DNA of 64,000 nucleotides, taken from positions 1-64,000 of the forward strand of contig NZ_BMYQ01000005.1 of NCBI RefSeq assembly GCF_014652355.1, given 5' to 3'. The notes under the pieces are model-generated. The model worked only from the letters and a program-made list of their open reading frames with translations. It ran no database searches and was not told the DNA's origin. Below, one piece after another: positions 45,608 to 55,569 of the stretch. A program made the position numbers and the translations under genes. Every line of letters starts with the position of its first letter. The stretch's first letter is position 1. The stretch comes from Gemmobacter lanyuensis (GTDB lineage Bacteria; Pseudomonadota; Alphaproteobacteria; Rhodobacterales; Rhodobacteraceae).

Positions 45608-48106
45608 ATGAAAACCCATGTCAAAGCCCTTGTCGTCGGCGGTGGTGCCGTCGGGAACGGCATCGCCTACCATCTCGCCAAAGCCGGTTGGGATACCATG
45701 CTGGTGGAGCGCGACGAGCTGACCGCGGGCTCGACCTGGCACGCCGCCGGTCTGCTGCCGCTCTTCAACATGAGCTACGCGACCACCCATATCCACAAAT
45801 ACTCGGTGGACTTCTACAAGGGCCTCGAGGCCGAGACCGGCCTGAATGCCGGCTTCTCGATCTGCGGCAACCTGCGGATGGCCCAGACCCAAGAGCGTAT
45901 GGACGAATACATGCTGTATTCGTCGGTCGCGGAAACCGCTGGCGTCTACCACGAATTCATGACCCCCGCCCAGATCAAGGAGCGTTGGCCGCTGGTCCGC
46001 ACCGAAGACCTGAAGGGCGCGCTGTTCCACCCGCAGGACGGCTATATCAACCCCGCCGACGTGACCCAGGCCATGGCCAAGGGCGCCCGTCAGCTGGGCG
46101 CGACCATCGAACGCAAGGTTCAGGTCGATGGCTACCGCTGGAACGGCAATGAATGGATCGTCTCCTGCACCCGCATGATCGAAAAAGGCGGCATGCTGGT
46201 TCCGGGCGAAGAGAAGTTCGAAATCGTTGCCGAACATGTCGTCACCGCGACGGGCAACCACGCGCAGCGCACCGCCCGCCTGCTGGGCGTGAAGATCCCG
46301 GCCATTCCGGTGGAACACCAGTTCATCGTGACCGAACCCGATCCGATGCTGCAGGAATACCGCAAGAACAACCCGGAACACCCGGTTCTGCGCGACGCCG
46401 ATGCGAAATGGTATGTCCGCGAAGAGCGCGGCGGCTGGATCCTTGGCCCCTATGAGCGCAACGCCCCGGCCCGCTTCCTCTATGACGTGCCGGAATCGTT
46501 CCGCGCCGACCTCTTCCCGCTCGATCTGGAGCGGATCGAAGCCGAATACATGTCGATGATCCACCGGATCCCGTCGTCGGAAACCGTGGGTCTGAAAGAC
46601 GACTTCAACGGCCCGATCTGCTATACCCCCGACGGCAACCCGCTGGTCGGCCCGGTGCCGGGTCTGCGCAACATGTGGATCGCGGAAGGCTTCAGCTTCG
46701 GCATCACGGCCGCCGGTGGCACGGGCTACTACCTGGCCCAGATGATGACCCAGGGCGAAGCCGAAATCGACATGGCCTCGCTGGATCCGCGCCGCTACGG
46801 CCAGTGGATGACCACCGAATATGCTGCCCGCAAGAACGAAGAATGCTATGAGCACGTCTTCATTCTGCACCACCCGGATGAAGAGCGTGAAGCCTGCCGT
46901 CCGCTGCGCACCGCCCCCGCCTATGACCGTCAGAAGGAAATGGGCGCGCAATTCGGCCAGGTGAACGGCTGGGAACGCCCGAACTACTACGGCCCGAAAG
47001 ACGCGCCGGCCGATTTCGACCATGACAGCCGCTCGTTCCGTCGTGGCGCCTGGTGGCCCTATGCCAAGGCCGAGGCCGAGGCCGTCCGCAACACCGTGGG
47101 CATCATCGACGCTTCGGCCTTCACCAAGCATCTGGTCCGTGGCCCCGGCGCGACCCAGTTCCTCGACTGGTTCACCTGCAACAAGCTGCCGAATGTCGGC
47201 CGCATCAACCTGACCTATGCGCTGACTGATGCGGGCACCACCCGCACCGAATACACGATCGTCCGCCTGAAAGAGAACGAGTACTACCTGATCTCGGCCG
47301 GTGCCTGGACTTCGTATGACGGCGACTTCCTGATCAAGTCGGCGGAAGACTTCATGGCGCAGGGTGGCGGCTATATCGACATCCACGACATCACCACCCA
47401 GTGGGGCGTCTTTGCGCTGGCCGGTCCGAATGCCCGCGCCCTGCTCAAGGAAGTGGTCAAGGATGCGAATCCCGACACCGTTCTGGGCAACAAGCGCTTC
47501 CCCTGGCTGTCGTATCGCGACATCGAACTGGGCATGTGCCCGGTGCGCGCGGTCCGCGTGGCCTATACCGGCGAACTGGGTTGGGAACTGCACTTCCCGA
47601 TCGAATTCGGCCGCTACCTTTGGGATCTGCTGTGGTCGGTCGGTGAGAAGCACGGCCTCAAGGGCGTCGGCGCGCGCGCCCAGAACTGGCTGCGTCAGGA
47701 AAAATCCTACCGCGCCTTCGGCAACGAGCTGGGCCGCGATGCAACCCCGCTGGAAGCCGCGCTGGACCGTTTCGTCGATCTGAACAAGGACTTCCGCGGC
47801 AAGGCCAAGATGCTGGAAACCGGCATCCGCGCCAAATGCGTGACGCTGCTGATCGACGGGCCGGATGACACCGATCCGTGGGGCAAGGAAGCCATCCTGA
47901 ACGACGGCGTGAAGGTCGGCCGTCTGACTTCGGGTGGCTGGTCGGTCGCCTTCGGCAAGCAGATCGGCATGGGCTATGTCCCCGAGGCGCTGGCCGAGGT
48001 GGGCACCAAGCTGAAGGTCAAGATGCTGCTCAAGGAATGGGACGCCGTGGTTGTCGAAGACAGCCCCTTCGACCCGACGAACGCCCGCATCCGCGTGGAT
48101 GGCTGA
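45608..48106 (+). CDS. FAD-dependent dehydrogenase with GcvT domain (dimethylglycine/sarcosine dehydrogenase-like)
   Basis: An 832-residue protein. N-terminal FAD domain (DAO fold, about 1-380) with VVGGGAVGNGIAYHLAKAG near residue 11 and STWHAAGLLP near 44, whose histidine is the usual site of FAD linkage. The C-terminal half (about 440-830) is a GcvT-type tetrahydrofolate domain with ALAGPNARALL near 600 and YTGELGWELHFP near 655. Family members demethylate dimethylglycine, sarcosine or similar amines with formaldehyde passed to folate. Codon use is strongly biased to C- and G-ending codons with few rare ones, suggesting high expression. Single gene with its own terminator. Substrate not certain. 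Confidence 0.88.
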   Translation: MKTHVKALVVGGGAVGNGIAYHLAKAGWDTMLVERDELTAGSTWHAAGLLPLFNMSYATTHIHKYSVDFYKGLEAETGLNAGFSICGNLRMAQTQERMDEYMLYSSVAETAGVYHEFMTPAQIKERWPLVRTEDLKGALFHPQDGYINPADVTQAMAKGARQLGATIERKVQVDGYRWNGNEWIVSCTRMIEKGGMLVPGEEKFEIVAEHVVTATGNHAQRTARLLGVKIPAIPVEHQFIVTEPDPMLQEYRKNNPEHPVLRDADAKWYVREERGGWILGPYERNAPARFLYDVPESFRADLFPLDLERIEAEYMSMIHRIPSSETVGLKDDFNGPICYTPDGNPLVGPVPGLRNMWIAEGFSFGITAAGGTGYYLAQMMTQGEAEIDMASLDPRRYGQWMTTEYAARKNEECYEHVFILHHPDEEREACRPLRTAPAYDRQKEMGAQFGQVNGWERPNYYGPKDAPADFDHDSRSFRRGAWWPYAKAEAEAVRNTVGIIDASAFTKHLVRGPGATQFLDWFTCNKLPNVGRINLTYALTDAGTTRTEYTIVRLKENEYYLISAGAWTSYDGDFLIKSAEDFMAQGGGYIDIHDITTQWGVFALAGPNARALLKEVVKDANPDTVLGNKRFPWLSYRDIELGMCPVRAVRVAYTGELGWELHFPIEFGRYLWDLLWSVGEKHGLKGVGARAQNWLRQEKSYRAFGNELGRDATPLEAALDRFVDLNKDFRGKAKMLETGIRAKCVTLLIDGPDDTDPWGKEAILNDGVKVGRLTSGGWSVAFGKQIGMGYVPEALAEVGTKLKVKMLLKEWDAVVVEDSPFDPTNARIRVDG

Positions 48107-48132
48107 TCCACAGCCCCTGGAACAACTTACGG

Positions 48133-48163
48133 AACGCGGCCCTTCGGGGCCGCGTTTTGCTTT
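48133..48163 (+). terminator. Intrinsic terminator of the FAD/GcvT dehydrogenase gene
   Basis: A perfect 10-bp stem AACGCGGCCC/GGGCCGCGTT with a TTCG tetraloop (48133-48156) followed by TTTTGCTTT. A textbook intrinsic terminator 27 bases past the stop. Confidence 0.92.
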
Positions 48164-48241
48164 GCGCGGGCCGCGTCACCCTGCCACCTTGGCCGCAGCG
48201 CGCAAAAGATGCACCCTCGCCGCACCTTGCAGGAGCCTGCC

Positions 48242-48649
48242 ATGACCACCGCCTTTCCGCCGCGCTTCTTTGTCACCCCTGATCAGATCGACGCGCAGGT
48301 GCGGGCTTTTTACGCGGCGGTGCGCGCGCATCCGGTGCTGGGCCCGGTCTTTGCCCATCACGTCACCGACTGGCCCGCGCATGAGGAAAAGATCAGCCGC
48401 TTCTGGCGCAATGCCATCCTGCGCGAGGGGGTTTATGACGGCTCGCCCATGATGGCGCATCGGCAAGCGGGCGATGTGACGCCCGATCATTTTCCGATCT
48501 GGCTGAGCCTTTTCGATGAAACGCTATCCCAGACCCTGCCGCGGGATGCGGCAGAGGCCTGGTCACACATGGCCCATCGCATCGGCCGCGCGCTGAGCAT
48601 GGGCGTGGTCGAGGCGCGCCGCCCCGAAGGCTCAGTCCCGCAGTTCTGA
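48242..48649 (+). CDS. Group III truncated haemoglobin
   Basis: A 135-residue truncated haemoglobin of group III (trHbP). The 2-on-2 globin segments are visible: FYAAVRAHPVLGPVFAHHV near 22-40, FWRNAILREGVYDGSPM near 54-72, then HRQAGDVTPDHF near 75 where a histidine is the proximal haem ligand, and SHMAHRIGRALSMGV near 110. Roles in oxygen or NO chemistry are proposed for the group. It overlaps the convergent DUF2339 gene by 18 bases. Confidence 0.85.
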   Translation: MTTAFPPRFFVTPDQIDAQVRAFYAAVRAHPVLGPVFAHHVTDWPAHEEKISRFWRNAILREGVYDGSPMMAHRQAGDVTPDHFPIWLSLFDETLSQTLPRDAAEAWSHMAHRIGRALSMGVVEARRPEGSVPQF

Positions 48650-51340
48650 GGGCGTCTCGCCGAGCCGGGATTGCGCCCAGCGGTTCAGCCAGGCCAGCCC
48701 CGCCAGTGACAGGCCAAGCCCCGCAAAGCTGACAACCCGCGTCAGCCCCGTCAGCCCGGCCGCATCCCAGAGAAAGACCTTGGCCGCCGTCAGGCCGATG
48801 ACACCCATGGCCATGCGCTGCAGCAGCGCCGACTGACGCGCCAGCGCCTGCCACAGCATCGCCGCCCCGGTCACCAGCATGGCAAGGGTATAGCTGTAAA
48901 GCTCTCCCTGCAGCACGCCCGGCCCCCCGATCCAGCGGCCCTGCCACAGGCGGCGGATCTCCTCGCCGGCATAGACGGTCAGCAGCGCCACGCCGATGGC
49001 GCGCAGCACCAGCCGCCCCCGCGCGGGCAGAACCCGCAGCCGCGGCGGCGCGATCAGCAGCAGCAGACCCGGCAACGCATAGGCAAGGAACAGGCTGTCA
49101 AGCAGCACCGGCCCCCGCACCAGCCCGACCGGGTCTTCGGCCCAATCGTTGAACAGCGGGTTGAACGGCACCAGCGCCAGCAACAGCCCCGATGCCGCCA
49201 TGATCCCTGCCCCCGCCGCAATGGCCAGCCGGAAGCGATGGGTCCAGCCCGGTGCCGTGGCGCCCGCGCGCCACAGCTGCGTGCCGGTCAGGATCAGCCA
49301 AGGCAGTGCGTTCAGCGCGGCCCCCCAATGCGACAGCGCCCAGTCCGGCTGCCAGTCGGTCGCCATCGGATCGGGCTGCAACAGGCGCAGGATCACCACA
49401 TTGGCCAGCAGGGCCAAGGCGGCAAGGCCCAGGCTCTCCAGCACCGCGCGGGGCAGAACGCGCCCCGCAGGCATCAGGCGCAGGCCCGCCGCGCAGGCCA
49501 GCGCGGCCCCCAGATAGGCGGCAAGCACCCCGCCCCAGGACGCCTGCAAGGCCCAGTCCAGCCCCGGATCCGCCACCAGCCGCCAGGACAGCACCGCCCC
49601 ACCCGCCTGAATGAACCAACCCATTTCCGGCAGGTTGAAGCGCCGGTCCAGTGCCGCAGCCGCCGCAACCAGCACCCCCAGCGCCAGCGTCAGGGCCGCG
49701 CTGGATGTCAGCAGGAACAGCGCCAGCGCGATCAGGGACAGCGCCGAAAGCGTGGCCCAGGCGGTGCGCGCGCCCGGCGCGCCATCGGCCCGCGCCCAAA
49801 GCACGGCAAGCCCCACCATGCCCGCCGCAAGCGCCATGACATGCAGCGCCCAGGGGTAGGCGCCCAGCACCTCGGTCGGGTGCCAGAGCATCTCAAGGAT
49901 GCTGGCGGCCAGCGGGGCCACCAGCACGGCACCCAAAGCCTGCGGCCGCGCGCCGGTCTGCAGGCTCCGCCAGCCCGCCGCGGCACTGATCAGCGCGGCC
50001 AGCCCAAGCAGCAGCGTCACCGTGGCGGGCGCCGCGGATTCCGGGGCGCGCAGCACAATAGCCTGATCGCGGAAGGCCCAGATCAGCGGCTCGGCCAGCG
50101 CCAGCAGCGCCAGCAGGCCCGCGGCGGGAAGTGCGGCCAGATCCTCAAGCCCCGGCGCGGCGGCGGCCCAAAGGATCAGCAGCAGCGCAAGCCCCGTCAG
50201 AAGCAACGCCGCCAGAATGCCGTTCGAACCATGCGGCACCAGAAGCAGCAGTGTCAGCACCACCGCCAGCAGATTGCCCGCGGCCAGCCGCACCGGGAAC
50301 GCAGGCCAAACCCCATCGCGGCGCCACAGCGCACGGGTCACCGAAGGTCCGGCATGGGTGGGCAGCAGCCCCTTTTCGGGCAGGATGATCGCCACCAGCG
50401 CCAGCGCGAACAGCGCCCACATCCAGGCCCCCTCGGACCCGCCGCCAAGCGCGATCAGCGCCATGCCCGCATGGGCCAGCACAAGGGCCAGAACCGAAAT
50501 CCAGGCCCAACGGCGGAAGGCATCCACCGCCAGACCCAGCGCCGCAACCAGCACGTAATGTGCGAAAAGCCATGCAGGCGTCCCGCCCCCGCCCGAAACA
50601 AGGAACGGCGTCGCCGCAGCGCCAAGCAGACCGATGGCCACCAGCAGCGGCCCATGCCGCCACCCCAGCGCCACAGCCAACCCCGCCGTGACCACGAGCC
50701 CCGCAAAGGCCGTGCCCGCCCCATACAGATCATAGAGCAGCCGCCCCGCAGCAACGCCCGCGAAAATCGCAACGATCCCCGCGCCGCTGAAGACCGATGG
50801 CAGATAGGCCGTGGTCCGGTCCACCCCGTCGCCGTGGCGGCGGCGGATCCATTCGCCCGCGCCAATCAGTCCGGCACCGAACAGGATCGCCAGCACCACC
50901 CGCGCCACCGGAGGCAGAAGGCCCTTCTCCATGCCATATTGCACGAAGAAAACGCCCGCGAAGGCCAGCGACAGAGCCGATACCGCATAGACCCAATTCT
51001 CGCGCAGCCAGCGCCCCAAGGCGGCGAAACGGTCAGGACGGATGACCAGCGGGCGGTTCTGATCGGGCGCCACGGTTTCCTCGGGCAGGTCCTGCGGCAC
51101 GGCGCGGGGCCAGACCTCGGCCTGCGGGGGCGGTTCCGGGATCGCGGCGGGCTGTGCGTTCTCTTCGCTCGCAGGCGCGGTCTCGGGTCGGCGCGCAAGC
51201 TCGGCCCGCAGTTCGGCCAGTTGCTGTTCCAGCCGCGTCACCCGGCCCCGTGTTCCCGCCATCAGGACAAACAGGATGACCACCCCCAAGGGAATGGCCA
51301 ATGCGATCAGGATCATCAGCAGCAGCAATCCGTCGTCCAT
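48632..51340 (-). CDS. DUF2339 large integral membrane protein
   Basis: A 902-residue protein that is almost all hydrophobic helices: after one N-terminal helix (residues about 3-26) comes a cytoplasmic coiled segment VTRLEQQLAELRAELARR, a proline-rich linker, then about 20 or more membrane helices to the end. It belongs to the DUF2339 family, of unknown role. Distinctive parts are YLPSVFSGAGIVAIFAG near 175 and the conserved helix RVVSFAGLGLSLAGLAWL near the C-terminus. A transporter or a glycan-related function could be guessed, but nothing here shows it. Confidence 0.85.
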   Translation of the reverse strand: MDDGLLLLMILIALAIPLGVVILFVLMAGTRGRVTRLEQQLAELRAELARRPETAPASEENAQPAAIPEPPPQAEVWPRAVPQDLPEETVAPDQNRPLVIRPDRFAALGRWLRENWVYAVSALSLAFAGVFFVQYGMEKGLLPPVARVVLAILFGAGLIGAGEWIRRRHGDGVDRTTAYLPSVFSGAGIVAIFAGVAAGRLLYDLYGAGTAFAGLVVTAGLAVALGWRHGPLLVAIGLLGAAATPFLVSGGGGTPAWLFAHYVLVAALGLAVDAFRRWAWISVLALVLAHAGMALIALGGGSEGAWMWALFALALVAIILPEKGLLPTHAGPSVTRALWRRDGVWPAFPVRLAAGNLLAVVLTLLLLVPHGSNGILAALLLTGLALLLILWAAAAPGLEDLAALPAAGLLALLALAEPLIWAFRDQAIVLRAPESAAPATVTLLLGLAALISAAAGWRSLQTGARPQALGAVLVAPLAASILEMLWHPTEVLGAYPWALHVMALAAGMVGLAVLWARADGAPGARTAWATLSALSLIALALFLLTSSAALTLALGVLVAAAAALDRRFNLPEMGWFIQAGGAVLSWRLVADPGLDWALQASWGGVLAAYLGAALACAAGLRLMPAGRVLPRAVLESLGLAALALLANVVILRLLQPDPMATDWQPDWALSHWGAALNALPWLILTGTQLWRAGATAPGWTHRFRLAIAAGAGIMAASGLLLALVPFNPLFNDWAEDPVGLVRGPVLLDSLFLAYALPGLLLLIAPPRLRVLPARGRLVLRAIGVALLTVYAGEEIRRLWQGRWIGGPGVLQGELYSYTLAMLVTGAAMLWQALARQSALLQRMAMGVIGLTAAKVFLWDAAGLTGLTRVVSFAGLGLSLAGLAWLNRWAQSRLGETPSELRD

Positions 51341-51393
51341 GCCCGCCCCCCAGGATTTCAGGGCAGCATAACAGGCGCAGCAACCTTAACCAG

Positions 51394-52407
51394 TCAGGAA
51401 TTCCCCCGGCTCTCGCCCCGGTCGAACAGCCCCGTCAGCGCCCGGCTGACCAGCACCGAAACCCCCGGCCGCGCCGCGACATGGAAGGGCAAGGGGCGGC
51501 AAAGCTCCATCGCCGCGACACCCACCCGGGCGGTCAACGCGCCATTCACCAGCCCCTCGCCAAAGCGGCGCGACAGTTTGGACAGCACCCCACCCCCGGC
51601 AACCGAGCCGATCAAATCATCGGTCAGCGCGACAGCCCCAGTGGCCACAAGGTAGGTAAACACCCGCCGCAAAAGCCCGAGCGAGGCAAAGCCCCCCGAC
51701 CTTCCGCCGTAAATTTCGGCAATGCGCCGGATCATCCGCAGATTGGCGAAAAGCGCGGTCGCCACATCGGCCAGCGCCATCGGCACCAGCGCGGTGACGG
51801 TGGCGACCTGCCGGGCGGCGGCCTCAACCTCGCGCCGGGCCTGGGCATCAAGGGGCAGGACCAAAAGCTGTTCGGCCAGATCAAGCGCGCCATCCGCATC
51901 GAAAAGATCGCCCTCACGGGCGGCAAGGCGGGCGCGGGCCTCGGTCAGTTCGGGGCGCGCGGTGTAAAGGGCGGCCACCCGCCCCACCACCGCGCGGGCC
52001 GCGCGCAGATCGGCGCGGCTGCGGGCGGCCCCTGCCTCTTGCCGCAGGGCATCGAGCCGCGAGAGGCGGAGGTAAGCCCCCCATTCCCGCAGGCCCGCGA
52101 TCAGTGCCAGCGCCACAAAGACCACCGTCAGGGCCAGCGCCGCATAACCCAGCACCACATTGCGCGCGATCAGCCCGGTGACGAAATCATAGGCCGCGAC
52201 CGAAAGGACAAAGGTAAAAAGCGTCGAAAACGCCCAAAGCAGCGCCCGCCCCAGGGGCGACCCGCGGCGCGCAGCCACCTTGGCGGCAAGCTGCATGGCG
52301 CGGCCGTCAGGCGTGCCATCCAGCACCGGGGCGGCAGCGGATGGGTCGGCCTCATCGCTGCGTTCGATGACCACGGGGCGGCGCAGAGGGGTGGGGTCAT
52401 CCGTCAC
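51394..52407 (-). CDS. YcjF-family (TIGR01620) membrane protein
   Basis: A 337-residue protein of the YcjF/TIGR01620 family. Two membrane helices lie at about residues 45-68 and 72-97 and a further hydrophobic region near 215-275 matches DUF697. Its start overlaps the ycjX stop by four bases (ATGA). In enterobacteria ycjX and ycjF belong to the phage-shock regulon; no pspF or pspA gene is seen here. Function unknown. Confidence 0.82.
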   Translation of the reverse strand: MTDDPTPLRRPVVIERSDEADPSAAAPVLDGTPDGRAMQLAAKVAARRGSPLGRALLWAFSTLFTFVLSVAAYDFVTGLIARNVVLGYAALALTVVFVALALIAGLREWGAYLRLSRLDALRQEAGAARSRADLRAARAVVGRVAALYTARPELTEARARLAAREGDLFDADGALDLAEQLLVLPLDAQARREVEAAARQVATVTALVPMALADVATALFANLRMIRRIAEIYGGRSGGFASLGLLRRVFTYLVATGAVALTDDLIGSVAGGGVLSKLSRRFGEGLVNGALTARVGVAAMELCRPLPFHVAARPGVSVLVSRALTGLFDRGESRGNS

Positions 52408-53819
52408 AGCCGGTCTCCGATCAGAAATTCCGCGGCCCGGTCCAGCCGGATATGCGGCGGCCCCTCGCCGGGGCGCAGGTTCAGCCGTGCGGGCGCAAAA
52501 CCCATCAGCGCGAAATCGGCGTCCAGCCAGCGGTCCGCCCCTTGCCGCGCGGGCGACAGAAGCCGCGCGGGATCGCCCGGCAATTCGCCCGGATACATCG
52601 CCGCCTGCTTGCCCGTGGCCAGAAGCCGCCCCCGGACCATGTCAAGCGTGGTGCCATCCCGTTCCACCGTTTCTTCTACCGTGGCGCGCAGCCCGGCCAG
52701 CGACAGCGCCGCTACCTCGGCCCCGGAAAAGGCGGCGCGGTCGCGGGCATCACGCACAAGCCCCTCGGTGATGGCGGTCAGGGCGGCGTGCTGGCTTTGG
52801 TGCAGATGGTCGGCCTTGGTGGCCGCGAAGAGGATCTTTTCCACCCGCCGCCCCAGCAGGATTTCCGACAGGAACCCGTTCCGACCGGGACGGAAAGCGG
52901 ACAGGATTTCGGCCATGGTCTGACGCAGATCCTCCAGCGCGCGGGGGCCTGCATGCAGCGCGCCCAGCACATCGACCAGCACGATCTGCCGGTCGATCCG
53001 GGCGAAATGCGCGCGGAAGAAAGGCTTGACCACCTTGGCCTTGTAGGCCTCATACCGGCGGTCCATTTCCTGCCAGAGGCAACCGCGCGGGGTGGCCGCG
53101 GGCTGCGGCAGCGGCGCAAAGGTCAGGACCGGGCTTCCCGCAAGCTCGCCCGGCAGCAGGAACCGCCCCGGCGTGCAATCCGACCAGCCCGCCGCCCGCG
53201 CATCTTGCAGATAGGTGGTGAACCCGGCCGCCAGCGCCTGCGCGCGGCCTTCCTCAAACGGGTGCGAGGCATCCTCGGCCCGGGCGATGGCCAGAAATTC
53301 GCGCCCCTCGGGCCGTTTGGCCATGCGGATCAGCGCATCTTCGGCCCAGTCGGCATAGGTCTTGTCCAAAAGCGCAAGGTCCAGCAGCCATTCGCCGGGG
53401 TAATCGACGATGTCGAGATGCACGGTCTGCGACCCTTTCACCCCGGCCAGAAGCCCCGCGGGCTTGACCCGGAAGGACAGGCGGAGTTCCGACACCGCGC
53501 GGGTGCTTTCAGGCCAATGCGGGTCATCCCCGGTGAGCGCGGCCAGATGGCCCTCGAAATCAAAGCGGGGGATGGTGTCATCGGGCTGGGGCTGCAGATA
53601 GGCGGCCTCAATCCGGCGCGCGGCCTCGGCGCGCAGTTGCGGCATCCGCCCCCGATCCAGCAGATTGGCGACCAGTCCGGTGATGAACACTGTCTTGCCC
53701 GCCCGCGACAGACCCGTCACGCCAAGGCGCACCACGCTGTCGGTGAACGGGTCGGTGACGGTGGACACCAGCCCCTCAAGGCTGCGGCCCAACTGATAGG
53801 TCAAATCACGGATGGCCAC
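52404..53819 (-). CDS. YcjX-family GTP-binding protein (DUF463)
   Basis: A 471-residue P-loop protein of the YcjX family. The P-loop GLSRAGKTV is near residue 41 (GxxxxGKT), VDYPGEWLLDLALLDKTY near 140 is the Walker B/switch region, and CLWQEMDRRYEAYKAKVVKPF near 260 is a family block. Start is set at the GTG at 53819 because the family begins shortly before the VRLGVTGLSRAGKT strand; an upstream start is possible. It is coupled to ycjF. Likely stress-related, by analogy to the phage-shock system. Confidence 0.83.
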   Translation of the reverse strand: MAIRDLTYQLGRSLEGLVSTVTDPFTDSVVRLGVTGLSRAGKTVFITGLVANLLDRGRMPQLRAEAARRIEAAYLQPQPDDTIPRFDFEGHLAALTGDDPHWPESTRAVSELRLSFRVKPAGLLAGVKGSQTVHLDIVDYPGEWLLDLALLDKTYADWAEDALIRMAKRPEGREFLAIARAEDASHPFEEGRAQALAAGFTTYLQDARAAGWSDCTPGRFLLPGELAGSPVLTFAPLPQPAATPRGCLWQEMDRRYEAYKAKVVKPFFRAHFARIDRQIVLVDVLGALHAGPRALEDLRQTMAEILSAFRPGRNGFLSEILLGRRVEKILFAATKADHLHQSQHAALTAITEGLVRDARDRAAFSGAEVAALSLAGLRATVEETVERDGTTLDMVRGRLLATGKQAAMYPGELPGDPARLLSPARQGADRWLDADFALMGFAPARLNLRPGEGPPHIRLDRAAEFLIGDRL

Positions 53820-53890
53820 ACGCACCTGCCTGCAAAACCTGCATCTTTCCAGAACATAGGCATCGAGGGCGGGCGGCGTAAGGGGGCAAG

Positions 53891-53924
53891 AAAAAAGGGG
53901 CAGATGCGCGCGCATCCGCCCCTT
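53891..53924 (-). terminator. Intrinsic terminator of leuA
   Basis: A 14-bp stem (53895-53908 with 53911-53924, one G-U pair on the minus strand) followed by six T on the minus strand (53896-53891). It lies 24 bases past the leuA stop and separates leuA from ycjX. Confidence 0.85.
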
Positions 53925-53947
53925 CATGGTCTTGACCACAGGCCCGA

Positions 53948-55525
53948 TCAGCCCGCGTCGCGATAGTTGACCGATTTCACGTCATCGCCGGGGGCGGTTT
54001 TCTTGCGGCGTTCGATCAGGCGGTTCAGCGCGTTCACATAGGCCTTCACGCTAGCCACGATGGTATCCGTGTCGGCCGAAGCGCCGGTCGCGATGCGGCC
54101 CTCTTCCTCGATCCGGACCGAGACGGTCGCCTGCGCGTCGGTGCCTTCGGTCACGGCGGCCACCTGATAGAGCTGCAGCCGCGCCTTGTGCGGATAGAGC
54201 ATCTTCACACAGTTGAACGCCGCATCGACCGGGCCGTCGCCGGTGGCATCGATCGAATGCTCCACACCGTCGATGGAGAGGGTCAGCTCGGCCTCTTGCG
54301 GGCCATCGGTGCCGCAGATCACGCGCAGACGCTTCACCTGCAGGGTGTCATGGGTCGAGGTGGTTTCCTGATCCTTCATCAGCGCGATCAGGTCATCATC
54401 ATAGACCTCTTTCTTGCGGTCGGCCAAAGCCTTGAACCGCACGAAAACATCGTTCAGCTGGTTGTCGGCCAGTTCGAACCCCAGCTCTTTCAGCTTGGCG
54501 CGCAGCGCGGCGCGGCCCGAATGTTTGCCCATGGCGATATTCGCCGCCGAGAGGCCGATGGTTTCGGGGCGCATGATCTCAAACGTCTCGACGTTCTTCA
54601 GCACGCCATCCTGGTGGATGCCGCTTTCATGCAGGAAGGCGTTCTTGCCGACGATGGCCTTGTTGAACTGCACCGGGAAGCCCGACACGGTCGAGACCTT
54701 GCGGCTCAGGTTCATGATCTTGGTGGTGTCGATGCCGGTCTGGAAGGGCATGATGTCATTGCGCACCTTCAGCGCCATGACCACTTCCTCCAGCGCGGCA
54801 TTGCCCGCACGTTCGCCCAGACCGTTGATCGTGCATTCGATCTGACGGGCGCCCGCCTCGACCGCTGCAAGGCTGTTGGCCGTGGCCATGCCCAGGTCGT
54901 TGTGGCAATGGGTCGAGAAGATCACCTCATCCGCGCCCGGCACCCGTTCGATCAGCATGCGGATCAAGTCGGCGCTTTCGCGCGGGGCGGTATAGCCCAC
55001 GGTATCAGGGATATTGATGGTGGTGGCCCCGGCCTTGATGGCGATTTCGACGACGCGGCACAGGTAATCATGTTCGGTGCGATAGGCATCCATCGCCGAC
55101 CACTGCACGTTGTCGCACAGGTTGCGCGCATGGGTGACCGTCTGGTGAATGCGGTCGGCCATTTCGTCCATGGTCAGGTTCGGAATGGCGCGGTGCAGCG
55201 GCGAGGTGCCGATGAAGGTATGGATGCGCGGGCGGGCGGCATGTTTCACCGCTTCCCAGCAACGGTCGATATCCTTGAAATTCGCCCGGCTCAGGCCGCA
55301 GATGGTGCTGTTCTTCGACCGTTTGGCGATTTCGCTGACGGCGGCAAAGTCACCCTCGCTGGCGATAGGAAAGCCCGCCTCGATGATGTCCACGCCCATC
55401 TCGTCCAGCATGCTGGCGATTTCCAGCTTCTCTTCATGGGTCATGGTCGCGCCGGGCGACTGTTCGCCGTCACGCAGGGTGGTATCGAAAATCAGAACGC
55501 GGGGTTGGGCGCTGGTCTCGGTCAT
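53948..55525 (-). CDS. leuA: 2-isopropylmalate synthase
   Basis: A 525-residue enzyme that condenses acetyl-CoA with 2-oxoisovalerate, the first committed step of leucine synthesis. The DRE-TIM barrel begins with FDTTLRDGEQSPG near residue 11 and includes the metal-site SRANF and STHCHNDLGMATANSLA near 205-220. The C-terminal LeuA dimer/allosteric domain (about 385-500) binds leucine for feedback control. The ATG at 55525 was chosen from the MTETSAQPRVLIFDT start; a GGAC weak site precedes it. A leader peptide with leucine codons lies about 75 bases upstream. Confidence 0.96.
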   Translation of the reverse strand: MTETSAQPRVLIFDTTLRDGEQSPGATMTHEEKLEIASMLDEMGVDIIEAGFPIASEGDFAAVSEIAKRSKNSTICGLSRANFKDIDRCWEAVKHAARPRIHTFIGTSPLHRAIPNLTMDEMADRIHQTVTHARNLCDNVQWSAMDAYRTEHDYLCRVVEIAIKAGATTINIPDTVGYTAPRESADLIRMLIERVPGADEVIFSTHCHNDLGMATANSLAAVEAGARQIECTINGLGERAGNAALEEVVMALKVRNDIMPFQTGIDTTKIMNLSRKVSTVSGFPVQFNKAIVGKNAFLHESGIHQDGVLKNVETFEIMRPETIGLSAANIAMGKHSGRAALRAKLKELGFELADNQLNDVFVRFKALADRKKEVYDDDLIALMKDQETTSTHDTLQVKRLRVICGTDGPQEAELTLSIDGVEHSIDATGDGPVDAAFNCVKMLYPHKARLQLYQVAAVTEGTDAQATVSVRIEEEGRIATGASADTDTIVASVKAYVNALNRLIERRKKTAPGDDVKSVNYRDAG

Positions 55526-55569
55526 GTCATCTGTCCTTGGTCTCTGGTTTCTCCTGCGGGCGCTGGACA

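Noticed and set aside
45584-47653. A 689-codon frame on the minus strand opposite the FAD/GcvT gene
   Set aside because: Very long, but the plus strand encodes a clear two-domain enzyme with strong codon bias. Highly biased GC-rich genes make long antisense frames by chance.
49238-51655. An 805-codon plus-strand frame opposite the DUF2339 gene
   Set aside because: Its product is a low-complexity Arg/Gln/Pro-rich sequence, and the other strand encodes a regular polytopic membrane protein. No ribosome site or operon context.
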